A stretch of DNA of 64,000 bases from Dactylellina haptotyla (lineage: Eukaryota; Ascomycota; Orbiliomycetes; Orbiliales; Orbiliaceae), in NCBI GenBank assembly GCA_031310005.1, contig CM062379.1:1674001-1738000 (forward strand), written 5' to 3'. This document shows, piece by piece, positions 48,101 through 61,397 of the stretch (within the stretch, counting starts at the first letter, position 1; every line of letters starts with the position of its first letter). A program made the translations under genes and the position numbers. The notes beneath the pieces are model-generated. The model was not told where the DNA came from and ran no database searches. It saw nothing but the letters and a program-made list of their open reading frames with translations.

Positions 48101-49048
48101 ATTCTCTACTCTCACTCTTCTTCTCATCCCTCTCACTCTCCTCTTCCTCACTCCTCTGCGAGTTTGCGCATTTCTGTGCCTGCCGTCGTCGTTCCTGAGG
48201 TTCGCCGCCGCCCGCCGTGTCGACAGCGCCAATTGCAATTACAATCGCACCTGCACGCCCCTTTCGACTGGAAGAAGCATTCCTCGCGACCGCACGCACA
48301 TTCAACCGGCCAACGTCCAAAGCAACGCAGAATTCCCCAACTGCGGCCTCCAAGCTTCCTCGCAGCAATCCTCATCGCTTCCTCGCCATCCCTTGCATCA
48401 CCGTCCCCTGATATAGTAATATCCAACTACCACTTGGTTCGTCATCTTTCTCTTCTCAGTCTGTCCGTCTCTGCCTCTTCCTGCCCGTCCGTTCCACATT
48501 GCACTGCTGGCAAGGTGTTGTCTGTGCGACTTTCTTTGGAGGGCTTATTTTATTTCGGTTTTATTTTATTTCTTTTCGGGCTGCCAATTTGCGACTACAC
48601 ACCACACCACCCACCACCCACACTATTGTCTCTGTCTCACTGTATCCACTTTTTTTTTTTTCATACTTACACGTCTGCTGGCGACTTTGACTCCCTTCTT
48701 TCCCCAGCGGAGGAAACAAATATTCGTTATCTTTTAGCATTCGATTTCACGACTAACGGCTGCATTGGCTCTGCCTGTGAATAGTAGCATCTCCTTTCTC
48801 CCTTTTCCTTCGAAGCGACTCGTTTATTTGTCATTTTTGTCTTTATTCGCATTAATGACGATTTCACGAACATAATATCACCAATTCCGATCAAATGATT
48901 CCGACACCGTCGCTTCAAGCACGACTTTAATTTTTTTTGAGATTCCGACAAGAACGACTGCTGAGGAGGATTCTATCGGGTTTTTAATATCAACGGGCTT
49001 CGAAGGGAGTATCTGGCGGAATTACTTGTACAAAGGACTCCTCGAAAG
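45107..49048. other. 3.9-kb region upstream of RAX2
   Basis: AT-rich at the lipase end (45.1-45.8 kb), mixed in the middle, and strongly pyrimidine-rich on the + strand at about 47.8-48.8 kb. The last part is probably a long RAX2 leader and promoter. The long open frames there (up to 248 codons) come from the CT-rich composition and are not called as genes. Confidence 0.5.
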
Positions 49049-52000
49049 ATGGGTTCGAGGAGGAGGAAAGGGGCAACGGCCTCATCGATATTTTCGATAT
49101 GGACGACCCTATCAGCCGTCGCATCGGCTATCAACTTCACAGAAATAACACTACCTAATATCAAAACTGGCGACTACGGCCGTATGGGATTTGTCGGTGA
49201 CTTTGACAGCATCTCGCTATATCAGTATGCGGAGCAAGGCACGCAGACATATTTCACAAACGGTAGCCACGCAATCATCACACAACTCCCCAATGGCGAA
49301 CTCACGACTTTGGCTGTCGCGGATGGAAAGATCAATGACATGTGCCTATTTACCATGAAAGATGGTACCGTGGCAGGTGTCGTTGTAGGAGGAAATTTCA
49401 CCACCATTGGGGGCATCCGGGCAAACGCTATCGCCCTGCTAAATCCTGAAACTGGACTGCCTGTTCCGCTGAACGGACTGTCGGGAACCGTCAATGCCAT
49501 CTTATGTGACCAAGAGGCTAACACCGTCTTCGTTGGTGGAGAGTTCTCTGGCGCGAACTCTTCGAATGCCATCTCTTGGGTGGGAATGTCGGGTTGGTCT
49601 GAACTTCCCTTCCAGGGATTTAACGGGCCTGTCGAATCGATCTCGAGGATGCCGAACGGAACGATCGTCTATGGCGGAAGGTTCACATCCATTCACAACG
49701 AGACTTTGCTCGAAAACACCAACGGAACCAACAAGATCACCCAACAGGTTGTCAACCTCGACTCTGCGTCATCCCAAATCACAGCGGAACTCGGCTCAGA
49801 TCTATCAGGGTTTAGCGATCCAAAGAACGTTATATGCTCCGACGGATCTACTGACCAAGCCGGAAGCACCTTTCTTTTCCAAGATGGCGTGCCAGGATCG
49901 TGGTCGGCTGATCTTGCCTATACCGTCTATCCAACAAAATTGAGGCTCTACAACACTCATTTCGAGGGCCGAGGATTGAAGACGTTCCGATTCGTGTCGC
50001 GCCCCAATAACGGCATCATGAATCTTACATCGGTTGACCCTGTTTCAAACCAACGCTTCTATTGTGATGCCTGGTGCCCACTTTCCCACGACACCAACTC
50101 GACAGTTCCATACCAAGATTTCGACTTCGTCAATGTTATACCCACATTCGCCTTCAGGATCGAGGTTATCGAATGGTTTGGCGCTGGAGCCGGTCTCAAT
50201 GGAATCGAGCTCTTCCAAGACGGTAATTATAACCCCAAAATTTTATCATTAGAGCTTTAAACTAAAATTTCTCGCAGATATTTACGCATTCGCCGATAAC
50301 AGCCTGAACGAACCGTCCTGCAAAGATGCGCGCGGCCCTTCGGTCTCTAATATCGTGGGTGATTGGACATCTACGGCAGGCCCGCCAGCTACGGACTCGA
50401 AGTATCTCACGGCCAACTTCGCCAACAGTGATGTTGCTAGCGCTAGCATCACTTTCCGCCCCGACATCAGAATTTCGGGCAACTATCAAGTTCTTGTTTA
50501 TACCCCTGGATGCAGACAAGACAATACATGTGTCGAGCGCGGCCAAATAACCGTGTCTGGCACGTTCTCCTCTAACGAAACAACTCAACCAACGGCATCT
50601 TTCTTCCAGACCAACGAGTTCGACAAGTACGATGTGTTCTTCATGGGATATGTCCAGGCTAATGGTGGAGATCACACCGTCGAAATCACCCTAACACCCA
50701 ACAAGGACCAAAATCTTGTTGATTTGAATGTCGTGGCTTCGAAAATCAGGTTCATTCTTCTATCGCCATCTAATCCATCTCAAGCGCCCTCTGGAAAACT
50801 TATGAAGAGAGCAGGTGAGGGTGTTTTGACAGTCAACGGCGTCTTTGCCTATAACCCCAACGTTGGCATCAACAGCATCGAACAGATCACTGCCATCAGC
50901 ATGGCCGCTACCACCCTCCCCGAAAATGCTACCATCAACGCTGTTTCAGTTATGGACGAAACAGTGTACATTGCAGGAGACTTCCAGACTACTGGTATCA
51001 GCAACTTCCTTTCCATTTCAAAGGATGGCGCGCAACCCGTTGCTTTTGGTGGATTGAACGCCCCAATTATCGAAACGTTCCTCACCGGGAAATTGATCTA
51101 TCTTGCCGGCGAATTTAATGATACCGCTGGTGATTCTACCCCCGGACTTTCACATGTCGCAGCCTACGACATTGACACCAAGAAATGGAGTGCTCTCGGA
51201 ACAGGATTGGACGGAACACCGTCGAAGATTGTCGCTTTATCCATGAACATCACGAACTCTGTGGAGACAACCTATGTCTTTTCCGGAGATTTTACTAAGA
51301 TTCTTGCCTCCGACAGCCTTCCAGAAGTCACAGTCAACGGTATTGCCGTTTGGGTTCCTAGCAAAAACGAGTGGTTGGAGAGACTATCCGATACCCCTCT
51401 CGAGATTCAAGGATTCCTTTCGCAGAGACTTGATGTTCCAAATAGCCCTCCATTCTTCGCTGGTTCTCTATTGTTCTCCAAGTCTGGTCTTGCAGGCGGT
51501 GCCGGTCTTTACAAAGAGTCTGGTCGCCCAATCGAACTCCGATCACTCGGCATTGACATTTCGATCCCAACTGTTTCTCAAAATGTTAATAAGAAACGAG
51601 CTCTAGATACTTCCATGGGTATTCAACTTAACGGAGTCCAAGCGGGCGCTTTTTACAAGAGAGAAAATGGAAATGTCACTGTTCTCGGAGGAAGATTCTC
51701 AGTTGGCGATATCGACAACCTCGCATTTATCTTCGGTAACGACAACAACCGTGTTGGCGGTGTCCCTGATAATCTCCTGAGTGGTAATAACGTCGTCACA
51801 TCCCTATTGCTTACGTCCAACCCAGACCAACTTTTTATTGGAGGATTCATCAATACTACAATTGTCGGCGCGCTCGTCGGCGGGATGGTTGTCTACGACA
51901 TGGTCACCAACGATTTCGTCAGGCCACAGCCTCAGCCGCTTCAAGCTGCCGATGGTAACGAGACAACCGTCTACACGATAACCCAGCAACCAAACGGCAG

Positions 52001-52895
52001 ACAAATATATGTCGGTGGCTCTTTCACACAAGTCGCTGGTGGATTCGATTGTGAGGGTATTTGCGTTTACGATCCCCAGAATTTCCAATACTTCGCCACT
52101 GGTTTCGGTTTTGGAGGTGTTGCCTACGCTAGCGCTTGGACCGATGCCGACACGTTGGTCGTTGGTGGCGCTTTGCGCTTGAACGATAGTGACATTCACC
52201 TGGCGACATACAAGCCTAGTAGCCGCACATGGACTATCTTCCCAAATGCTACTGAGATTCCAGGACCCGTTACGACAATCTTTACACCGTCCGGCGAAGA
52301 AAGCAATATCTACATTGGAGGAAATTCAGGTGGCCGACCGTTCATACTAAGATGGGACGGCACGAAATGGATTGATCTCAGCGTTGGTCTCCGCGACGGC
52401 TCCATTCTCGAAGGTATCGAAGTATTCGAACTCGACGGTGCCCACCCTGAAAACAACCTCCTCTCCCAAAGCCAGATCCTCATGGCCTCTGGTAATATCC
52501 TTCTCGACTCGACTCCAATCAACTCTTCCGCAGCGCTTTTTGACGGTGTCAACTGGGTCCCATTCGTCCTCACTAGCAATTCCGACGGTTCTTCAGGCTC
52601 TCTAGGAGCATTCGTTTCGGAAAGCAAACACGTCTTTAACGAAGGTGCTGGTAAACTTGCTACCGGCCTCGTCGTTCTCGTTTCTCTCGCCATCTCACTC
52701 GGATTAATATTCCTGATCGTTGTTATTGGTGTCATCGCTTCGTACATCCGGAGAAGAAGAGAAGGATACGTCCCGGCACCAACTCGGGTTACACCGAGCC
52801 CACTGCCGCATGACATGACGGAGCGAGTACCACCCGATCAGTTGTTCCAGGGTGTAGGCCTAGCCAGCTCAACAAGAGGCACACCGCATATTTAG
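49049..52895 (+). CDS. RAX2: Polarity marker RAX2 (cortical protein marker for cell polarity)
   Basis: Exons 49049-50222 and 50278-52895, with one 55-nt intron, give 1,263 residues. RAX2 is a large surface glycoprotein that marks sites of polarised growth and septation together with Rax1. A signal peptide covers about residues 1-28. The long luminal part contains repeated blades of the type FVGGEFSG, VYGGRFTS, YLAGEFND, LGGRFSV, FIGGFINT and YVGGSFTQ, a beta-propeller-like series, with many N-glycosylation sites. One membrane helix lies near residues 1185-1215, followed by a basic RRRREGY stop-transfer and a short cytosolic tail. The family shares this layout and length. The start is the first ATG after a very long CT-rich leader. 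Confidence 0.95.
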
Positions 52896-54390
52896 TTTTT
52901 TACCCTTATTGCGAGGTACCTCTTTGTTAATATTTCCGCAGTTGTATTTTCCCATACTGTGTAATTTATTCTGTAATTGTTTAAATGTTATGTTATTCCT
53001 GTTCTCACACACCCCACTATCGGCTCCACGTCGTTCTCCTCTCCCGATTGTGCTTTTCAGATTACCATCCCCGGGCCGATACCCCCTCACCTTATATTGT
53101 GTTACTTCGCATTCGCTCATTTCCCATTTTCTTTTCTTTACTCATTGTCGAAGCGGGGTTCACGGCGTTGCTATTGTTTATTATTTGTCTATTGTTGTCC
53201 ATTGTATATGGTGGGTCGGTCTTTTTTACAACCTTTTATTTCATCACATCTCGGAAACGGAAAAGGAGAAAGAAAAAGAAGCCCCTCCGCATACAAAATC
53301 CTGTACTGATTGATTCCCAACCCGCGGCCACTCTTGTATATTTCCTCTCTTCCTGCTGACTTTTGTTGTCAACAGACACTTCTCGACTTTCATTAAATGC
53401 CCTTTTTTATCTTTATTTTTTAGTTATTTGCTGTTGCGCGCGCTCCCTCTCAAAGGGTTGGGACATCCCGGTGCTTGGTTCATGGAGGGATTTGGCTTAT
53501 TTTTTCTTTCACTGCTATTTTCGTTCTTTCCTAACTTCTCATTTTTAATCAGTTCAACCTTTTTAACTACTCACTCTTACACACACAAAAACCAAAAATC
53601 CATAACACTACTTCTAGCTTTAGATAGATGTCTGTAAAGAATAAGGAGGCTCCGGTGGGGAATAATAATGGCAAAAAATTCCAATTTAAAAAGTCCAAAA
53701 ACATCTCGTTCCTGTGAATAGAAAAAAAAGCAAATGATCATTAAAATACAGGAAAGAAAAAAAAGGGGGAACCGAGTATACCTCAATCTTGCATATCTGT
53801 AATATTTTTCTTTTATCTAGGGTTTAACGAGGCGTTTTGACAGTAATAAAACAAAAGGGAAGATTAACGAAAAATGTTATGTGTCAAATCACCGTTAACT
53901 CGCGGCCGGGTTGAAGCTTTCTTATAAGCTCGAGCTTGGCCAAGCTACCGAATCCCCCTCGGTGGCGTCAACGTGCGCTTGCGGCCCCGAGAACCGGGCA
54001 AGCTTCTGGAAGAAATACTCCGACGTCACACGCTGCAAATATTAAATAGGGATTGATATCACACACACTGCACCCACCTCGGGGAACAGAAAGACAGGAT
54101 CGCGAAAATTGGAAGACCGTAAGTGAAATATGTCACTTTAAGTTTCAAGATATATATCATACATGCCACGATACAGTTAACCATCCTCGCCACCCCTTCT
54201 CCCAGGTCAAAACAAACATAAACATCCAAATCGTAATCATATACAAAATAAAAGTGACGCCGAAAATAACAAAAAAATACATGTACATGCTAAAAAAACA
54301 GATTATCACGAGGTGCCACTTCTCATTTTTAAACAACCAAAAACCGAAGGACGGAAAAACACCCACGCAAAATAGCGAAAGTAATCTCTT
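52896..54390. other. Convergent spacer between RAX2 and COG4
   Basis: 3' flanks of both genes, T-rich on the left and A-rich on the right. No gene is seen. Confidence 0.5.
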
Positions 54391-57156
54391 TCACCCCATC
54401 TCCATGATTACCCTGTTAATCCCAGCGGTATAATAATCATCCCTCCTCGCAAGGTACGGCATAATCAGCTCCTTCTTAGCCTTGGCGAGCAACCCATCTC
54501 TTAACCGATCTTTCAGCGCGCTGGCGGGTACCACGTACAAATTACCCACCTCGTGAAGGAGCTCGTAGCTCTCTTTAACGCTCCCCGTTCCAACGGGGTT
54601 ACTCGGGTCCTCGTCCGCGTCCCATTTGATAAACATGGATTGGTAGAAGACGATATCCTTAGTTAAGGAGATGCCACCGACGACGTTGATTGAGTTTTTG
54701 GTGAGGTTCTCCAGGAAGCGTGTGCGGAAACCCGTGGCGATTTCGTACAGGAAGGATACGAGGTTCGGGCCTGAGAGGGCAGTTTTCGCGGTGGCGTGAA
54801 CTTTCTCTAAAAAGGTCGAGATGGAAAGACAGGTTGGGGTTTGGAGCATCATGAGCGAGACTTCGTCGTCGCGGGGGCGGAAGTTACCCTTTGGTTGCCT
54901 ATTGAGGAGGGTGGTGGTGTGGTTGAGGACCGCGTCGACGGTCTTCTGAATTACTAGGTTGATACGTTCTTCGATTTTGCTGAAGTAGCGATGGGAAGCC
55001 AGTGTCATTTCACGCCTGATGACGAGGGAATTGTGAGCTAGAGGGAGCAGGGCGGTGTGGATAGTCTTATGCATGAGACTGAGGATGACGCTGGCGGCCT
55101 TGAGTTCGGAGAAGTAGCTGATATCCGGCTCGTTCTTCGCAAGTTCGGCTGTGACCGCGAAATCTATACAACTTTCTAAAGCTGTCTCAACATAGAGACC
55201 GACGTTTTCGATGAGGATAGCGAGGAAGGCAGACGCATCCTTTGGCATATCACTTGAAGAGTCAATTTCAAGAGATCGGCCAATGCTTTCTGCGAGCCAT
55301 TTCAGCATCCGCTTCGATACATCGATGGACAACTGGCCGTCCGCTTCGTCGAGGTCAACATCGGTGATCTTATCATCCTTCTGATGTTTCTCACGGAAGG
55401 AGCCCAAACCGGCGATACGGAGCAGCTGCTCCGTTCGTCGGGCGGTAGCAGGATCCGTATCCTGTAGCTGTGTGATAACTCTATCTCTCGCGCTGGTGGT
55501 ACTATTTTGTATTTGTGTCTTCCATCTATCAAGCATGGTCGTATTTTGCACCTTCTTGCGTCTCGTCTACAATGCCGTGTTAGTAGGAGGTAGCATACCG
55601 AGCTCGGACAGTAAACTTACGTGGTAGGTATTGAACTTGAATAGAATGGATTCATAGAGGTCCTGCAGAGACTTCTTCTCTCGTTCGATATACTTGATGG
55701 TACCTTCAAGGTAGGGAGTGAAGAGATCGTCCAGATTTTGATCAAGACAGGCTGCGATCTCATTATTCGTATCCTTGTCATGGAGCTCTTCGCTATTTTC
55801 CTTTAATTTTTCGACCAAACTATCAATGGTGCTCTTCGCGGATTGGAGGGAGCGTAAAAAGGCGAGGGGTGAGATGGTTTCAGCCTTCTCAAGCACAAGC
55901 TCTAATCTTTGTTGGATCTGTGTACCCGTTAGTAGAAGACGGCGCGTGTGCAGGAACGAGATTCATACCGTTTGTTGGAATATACGCTGTAAGAAGCTCT
56001 TGGTGACGTCTCCAGGGATCGGGAAAATATCCTTGATCAAGGAGGATTCCTGAATTACCACGTATTTCGCAGCATCAATGATTTCAGCCAGACTCTTCTC
56101 AAGTGGCGGAGGGGCCGCATCAGGGTCCGGCAACTTATCCCATCTACAGTAATATAGATCAGTACGTATATCCAAAACCCAGATATAATGTACTCACATG
56201 TCACCTCCAAGCACCACCTCGTTCGTAACCAGATGCTGCTTGGTGATAAAGAACTCGTGCTGGTTCACAAACAAAGCCTTAACCGAATTTCCTCCGTTAA
56301 AGTCGTGCAGCATCTTCGCGCACCCCTTCATAGCCGTGATATCCATCTGCCGGTACGCCGTATCAAACTGCGCCAACAGGTCCATCTCCAAGCTCTCAGA
56401 GAATTTTTCGATTAACATCCTCGTGCTGTCGTTACTCGGGAGTTCGAGCTTCTGGGCGATGGACATGAGATGGCGGGTGATGCTCGCACACTTGATACTG
56501 TCGTTTATCAAACCGCTCTTCCGCATCTTCTCGAGCCTGCTGCTATCACCTCTTCGGAATTCCACGTAGCATTCGATGAGAAACTTGGCGTCAAGGGCTC
56601 GCATGCGCTGCTTGTCGAGCGTTTCGAGCTCGCCGCCGATGGAGACAGCTTTCCCGCCAATGTTGACGTCGAGTTCTCGGAACTTATCCAACGTGTCTCC
56701 CAGCCGTCTGCCGAGTTCCTGTACCCGTCTGCCGTGGTCCAGTTCCGCCCTTCGGACGGCTTCTTTGAGCTCGCTCTCCTGTGCCGCGAGGTCATCGTCG
56801 AGCTGGCGGATGCGGCTCACGGCGGCTTCGAAAGTTCGGATGTAAGGTTTGGGATCGAAGGCTGGTTAGATGGAGTGTTAGAACAGTACAGATTGGTTAT
56901 TATTATAAGGAGAGCGTGTACCTGTGGCATTCTGCGCACGGCGTGAGACCTGGACGCTCTGGCTGAGGTTCTCTATGAAGTCCTTTACAAGGAACTCTTT
57001 GGACTATGTAGGCGTACAATGTTAGCTCTGTGCCGGTCTGAAGAGAGGTTGGTGGCTGATACACCTGGGGAATTGGGCGCATACGGAAAAGTGGCCCAGC
57101 TCGAAAGCCGGCAAGCTGGGGTAGAGCCCGCGAACACCGTCGTTATCGTTAGACAT
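54391..57156 (-). CDS. COG4: Conserved oligomeric Golgi complex subunit 4
   Basis: Exons on the minus strand: 57156-57085, 57003-56922, 56861-56198, 56143-55969, 55917-55621 and 55566-54391, giving 821 residues. COG4 is part of lobe A of the tethering complex that docks retrograde vesicles at the Golgi. The N-terminal third is coiled-coil, including the FDPKPYIRTFEAAVSRIRQLDDDL stretch and the EAVRRAELDHG block, typical of COG4. The middle has DKLPDPDAAPPPLEKSLAEIID, and the helical C-terminal part ends RDDYYTAGINRVIMEMG, close to family ends. All exon phases agree. The gene is divergent from TRM5 across 395 bp. The first exon is short (24 residues) and is the least secure. Confidence 0.94.
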
Positions 57157-57551
57157 CGTTATCGTATCGGGCCCAGTCGCATTCTACGCCTTGGTGGTCG
57201 AGCGGGAGGGAAGGAAAGAGCTCTAGCAGGACATTGTCTCTCTGAGGTTATATATATCCAAGCTGGCCAGAAGCAGATGTTGGAGGCGCGTTAGGAGGTT
57301 GGCGGGGAGGCTCGTTAGCGAGCGTTGGAGCTCGGACGTTGTTCGTTTCTGGCAGGGACTCGCTGCTGGGCGGCTTTTGGCGGTTTGTCCCGCCAAACTG
57401 GCTATCAGAAAAATTTCAGACTCACAGGACTCGATCTTGAAGACTCTTCGTTTCTTGCTGTTTGAATATCACCAGACGATGCTGCTAGGATACTGAAGGA
57501 CCTCGATGACCGTCACTGTATTCTAGCTGAGTTCGCCCACTTTTACCCAAT
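57157..57551. promoter_or_regulatory. Divergent promoter of COG4 and TRM5
   Basis: A 395-bp gap between two start codons facing away from each other. It holds GATA-like repeats near 57150-57170 and a G-rich patch, but no clear TATA box. Confidence 0.55.
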
Positions 57552-59601
57552 ATGGTATGTCTATTCCGTTTGGCGGTCCGGAGCTTTTCTGTGATGTCGA
57601 ATTTTAACAGGATTTCGATGTCCTTAGTCTTCCCAAGAGACCCCGGTTCAAAACCCGATAGAGCACAAGGGAGTAGCCTCAGAAGAAGAAGACATGCTCT
57701 CAAGCATCCTCAGAGCGCCCGGGGCCGCAGGCATGAAGGTTCTGAACCGAGAGGTCTTCACCAAGCGTATACCTACCATGGCCTGTCTCGTCAAAAACAA
57801 TAAAGATATCGAAATCGCCAGAAAAGCTGCGGGCTCGACTATATTGCGGGACCGACTTGAGCGCACATTTATCAACGTCAAAACACTCTACGGGGAAGAT
57901 GGGAAGAAAACGTACACGATACCGTTGTGGCCGTCAGTGCAGCCTACTGGTTAGTTCCGTGATTCCTGAAAAGGCTGGATTTTACGTTCTGGGAAACCAA
58001 ATAACTAACTAATTGATAGACGAGAGCACAATACCACCCAAGTTACTGGATCTTGTCAAGGAGCAAAGGGTGGAACTACGGGAGAAAGAGGGTATCCTCA
58101 CGTATGCGGATTTCACAACTGGTATCTAAACCATTCAATGTTCGTTCTCAGTAAATTGGTAGATACACTGACAGCAATGCCCTTTAGAGGAAATACTAAA
58201 GTCGATACTCCCCCATGACCAATCGGACGGCGTCCACCAATCGTTCACCCACACAGGGCACATCGGTCCGTCCCTATTCTCTTATGCTGTTCTACTTTCA
58301 CCCATAAGCTAACCTCTTCCAGCTCATATAAACCTCGACGATGAATACCTCGAATACAAGGACGTAATCGCCCAAGTCCTTCTGGATAAGAACCCCAGTG
58401 TCGAAACAGTAGTCCACAAAATCGATGAGGTCGGTGCGACCAGCGAGTTTCGGACTTTCCCTATGGAAATCCTGGCCGGAAGGGAAGGTACCGACGTCGT
58501 AGTCCGCCATAGCGGATGCACATACGCCTTCGACTTTGCAAAGGTATACTGGAACTCACGTCTGGAGAACGAGCACGACCGAATTGCGAATCTGTGCAAA
58601 CCCGGCGAGGCCGTATGTGATGTCATGGCTGGCGTGGGGCCATTCGCTATCCCCGCTGCGAGGTTCAAAAGAGCATTAGTATGGGCGAATGATCTGAACG
58701 AAGAATCATACAATTCGATGGTCACAAACGTCAAGGCGAACAAGGTAAAATCTCTATACTGTAGCCTTCAATTACTCTAATAACACATCTGACATACTAT
58801 ATTTTTCAGGTCCAAGGCCTCGTATACCCATTCAACGCCGACGGCCGCGAATTCATCCGCCTAGCTTCCAAAACCCTCTTCCGCGAAGCTGGTCGTGAGA
58901 TCCGCTTCGACCCAAACCCACCGAACGCCCCGCGCGACCCAAAGATAAACACCAAGCTGAAACCCATCGAAATCTACAAGACTCCCGGTGTCTTCAAACG
59001 CTTCATCATGAACCTCCCGGCCACCGCTGTTGAATTCCTCGATGCATTCATCGGTCTCTACGCCGGTCTAGAACTACACTTCGACAACCCTTCTCGCCCC
59101 GACGGTCTGCCCGGCGAAGCGGAAAAGTACAAACTGCCAATCATCCACGTATACACCTTCAACAAACTGGGCAATAGACCTGCGGATGTCCCCAAAGCGG
59201 CGGAGGAAGTTGTTGAACAGATCTCACAGTACTTACAGTACCCGATGACGGTGGAGCGAACATCGAACCTACGGGAGGCGTACACGGTCAACATGAAAAC
59301 TAAGGCCAAGCAGCCGTTCCGACTTAAGAAGACTGAGGCTGATTTGGCGGAAGGTGAGAGGATCGCGCAGCTCGCGAGCGGAGAGGATATGTTCATCGAA
59401 GGAGGCGTCAGAGTTGGATTTGTGAGAGCGGTGGCGCCGAACAAATCGATGTACTGCGCGACGTTCAGACTACCCAGAGAAGTGGCATTCCGACAGCCGA
59501 TCACAAAGCTAAGTGACGAAGAGAAGAAGTTTGAAAAGATGAAGTCGGTTTGGCTGAGGTCTGCGGAAGAACAGGCGTGGCCGGGAAAGCTGAAGCAGTG
59601 A
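57552..59601 (+). CDS. TRM5: tRNA (guanine-37 N1) methyltransferase TRM5
   Basis: Exons 57552-57554, 57628-57949, 58020-58121, 58188-58265, 58323-58744 and 58810-59601 give 572 residues. TRM5 methylates G37 next to the anticodon, which prevents frameshifting. It works in cytosol and mitochondria. The N-terminal D1 region has [33 protein letters not shown] precedes the SAM-binding loop [14 protein letters not shown] (about residues 268-281), followed by ANDLNEES and [15 protein letters not shown]. The catalytic NLPA motif is at about 377-380. The upstream end is odd: the ATG at 57552 is followed at once by a GTATGT donor, so the first coding exon would be the start codon alone. Without it, translation could begin at 57694. 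Confidence 0.93.
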
Positions 59602-59921
59602 GGGAGTTAGACGGTTGTATGTGTATATAATACTTTTGGGGTCTGCATGATGTGTGGGCGTTTTATGGATATAAAAAGATCTGATACCACTCTACAAACT
59701 TGGGTTTGAGAAAAGAAAAGAAAAAGAACAAAGCATATGTAATTATGTATATGTATATATATTTGATATGTAAGAATACTACTATACAGAGCTCTATGAC
59801 CGGCATATAATCCAACTCCATCTCAAAAACATAGACAAAGATATGCTCAAAATATCCAACGCCTTGCTCACTAATTATATAACCCCAAATTTGCAAAAGG
59901 AAGCCGTCAACCTCTGCGCCT
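59602..59921. terminator. Convergent 3' ends of TRM5 and OGG1
   Basis: A 320-bp gap between two facing stop codons, AT-rich. Both transcripts must end here and may overlap. No gene is seen. Confidence 0.5.
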
Positions 59922-61397
59922 TCAACCTCTACGCCTTCGAGTTCGTCGTTCCGTTCTCTCCTCAACCTTGACCACTGTCGTCTCAGCCTTAACCTCACCA
60001 TCGGCTCCCCGTTTCCTAACCCGCTTAGTCTCCACCTTCGTAACAACTTCTTCTTCGACTTCCTCCTTCTTTATGATACCCTCATCTTCATCCTCTTCCT
60101 CCTTCACCTCTACCTTGACTTTGGTCTTGACAGTTGTGGTCTTCGTATTCTCCAACCGGTCAGAAAAGGTCCTCAGGTCAGCGGTAAACAGCACCGAATG
60201 CGCCCATCCCGCCGTGTCACCCCACAGGTCTCTAAAGTGATCTCCTACAGCATCATACACCGCCTTAGTCAACGAGCGATGCTTGCCCTTGCCGAACTTG
60301 TAGTCTCTAGTGGCGATTTGCCATACTAATATCCCAAAAAGCGTGTTAGTGTGTCCGTAAAAACAAACAGTTAGACTAAGATATTTAGGTAGAGCATACC
60401 ATGCGTATCAACGGGCACCGCACCCATTTTATCCAAACTCATCAAGCACACGCAATCCGCCACCTTGGGCCCGACGCCCGTGAACTCCAGTAACGCTTCG
60501 TGGGCTTCCTTGTAGTCTTTTTCGTCGCGCAGTGTGTTTAAAAACCCCTTCGGTCTGTCGTTGTGGACCATGAGTGCCGTTCGGGCAATGTATCCCGCGC
60601 GATATCCGAATCCCAACTCACGCAGGGTGGACTCGACGTCCGGGGCGGTCAAAGCCTCGATTGACGGGAAGGAGTAGTATGTTACTTGGGTGGGTGTCGG
60701 GGAGTTTACCGTGGACGGGGAGGAAGAGGCGAGGGGTGGATTCGTGGAGGTGTGGATGATTGTACCGACTGGTTTGCCGTATTTCTGGCAGAGTTTATCG
60801 ACCTATAAAAATAAAGGCGGGCTTGTCAGTTTTGCTGTTTTGGATATCGGTATGTACATGTATATGTTTGTATTTGAGGGATGATAGCAGAAGAGGGTAT
60901 ATACCATTTGTCCGATTCTCGAGATGTTGTTGTTGCTGCTGCAGATGAACCCGATCAGGCACTCCCAGGGATCCTGGCGGAGCATGCGCACACCCCTGAA
61001 CTCGCCGGCCTTCTTCTTGAAGTTCGGGTCTGCGGCGGACCATTTTTTGTAGAGGGTGGCGAGGTCGACGGAGAGGTTGAAGTAGTCTTTTACGATGTCC
61101 TCGGTGTTGTCTTTTGCGACGAGATCCGGGGGCGATGTGTAGGTGGCACGGTAGTGCAGGTGGGTGGGGGATTGGCGGAGGGAGATGACACGATCAGGGA
61201 AACCGCAGGACCTGGAAGAGAGTTAATATTGTAAAATCCACGGTATTGATAGTAATAGGATGAGTATTTTCTCACCATTCATCGGGACCGGAAGCCTTCC
61301 AGCGGAAGGACTGGCCGCATCGCAGAACGGTTGCGAGACAGAGCTGGTTGATGGAGAGGGGCAGCTGGCCCCAACTGGTGGCATAGTTCTTCACCAT
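59922..61397 (-). CDS. OGG1: 8-oxoguanine DNA glycosylase OGG1
   Basis: Exons on the minus strand: 61397-61276, 61211-60905, 60802-60400 and 60325-59922, giving 411 residues. OGG1 removes 8-oxoguanine opposite cytosine in the first step of base excision repair. The N-terminal domain has LRCGQSFRW. The HhH-GPD core shows ICSSNNNISRI and the catalytic pair: Lys about 256 in FTGVGPKVADC and Asp about 275 in AVPVDTH. WQIATRDY follows. After about residue 338, a Lys, Glu, Arg and Val-rich tail of about 75 residues, ending in a cluster of Arg, extends past the enzyme core; it looks like a nuclear localisation or protein-binding tail. The start sits 348 bp from the copper transporter stop. Confidence 0.95.

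Noticed and set aside
47883-48784. Long open frames on both strands (161 and 248 codons)
   Set aside because: The DNA is strongly CT-rich, which removes stops. The translations are Ser/Pro/His or Arg/Glu low complexity and no domain is seen. It is best read as the RAX2 leader.
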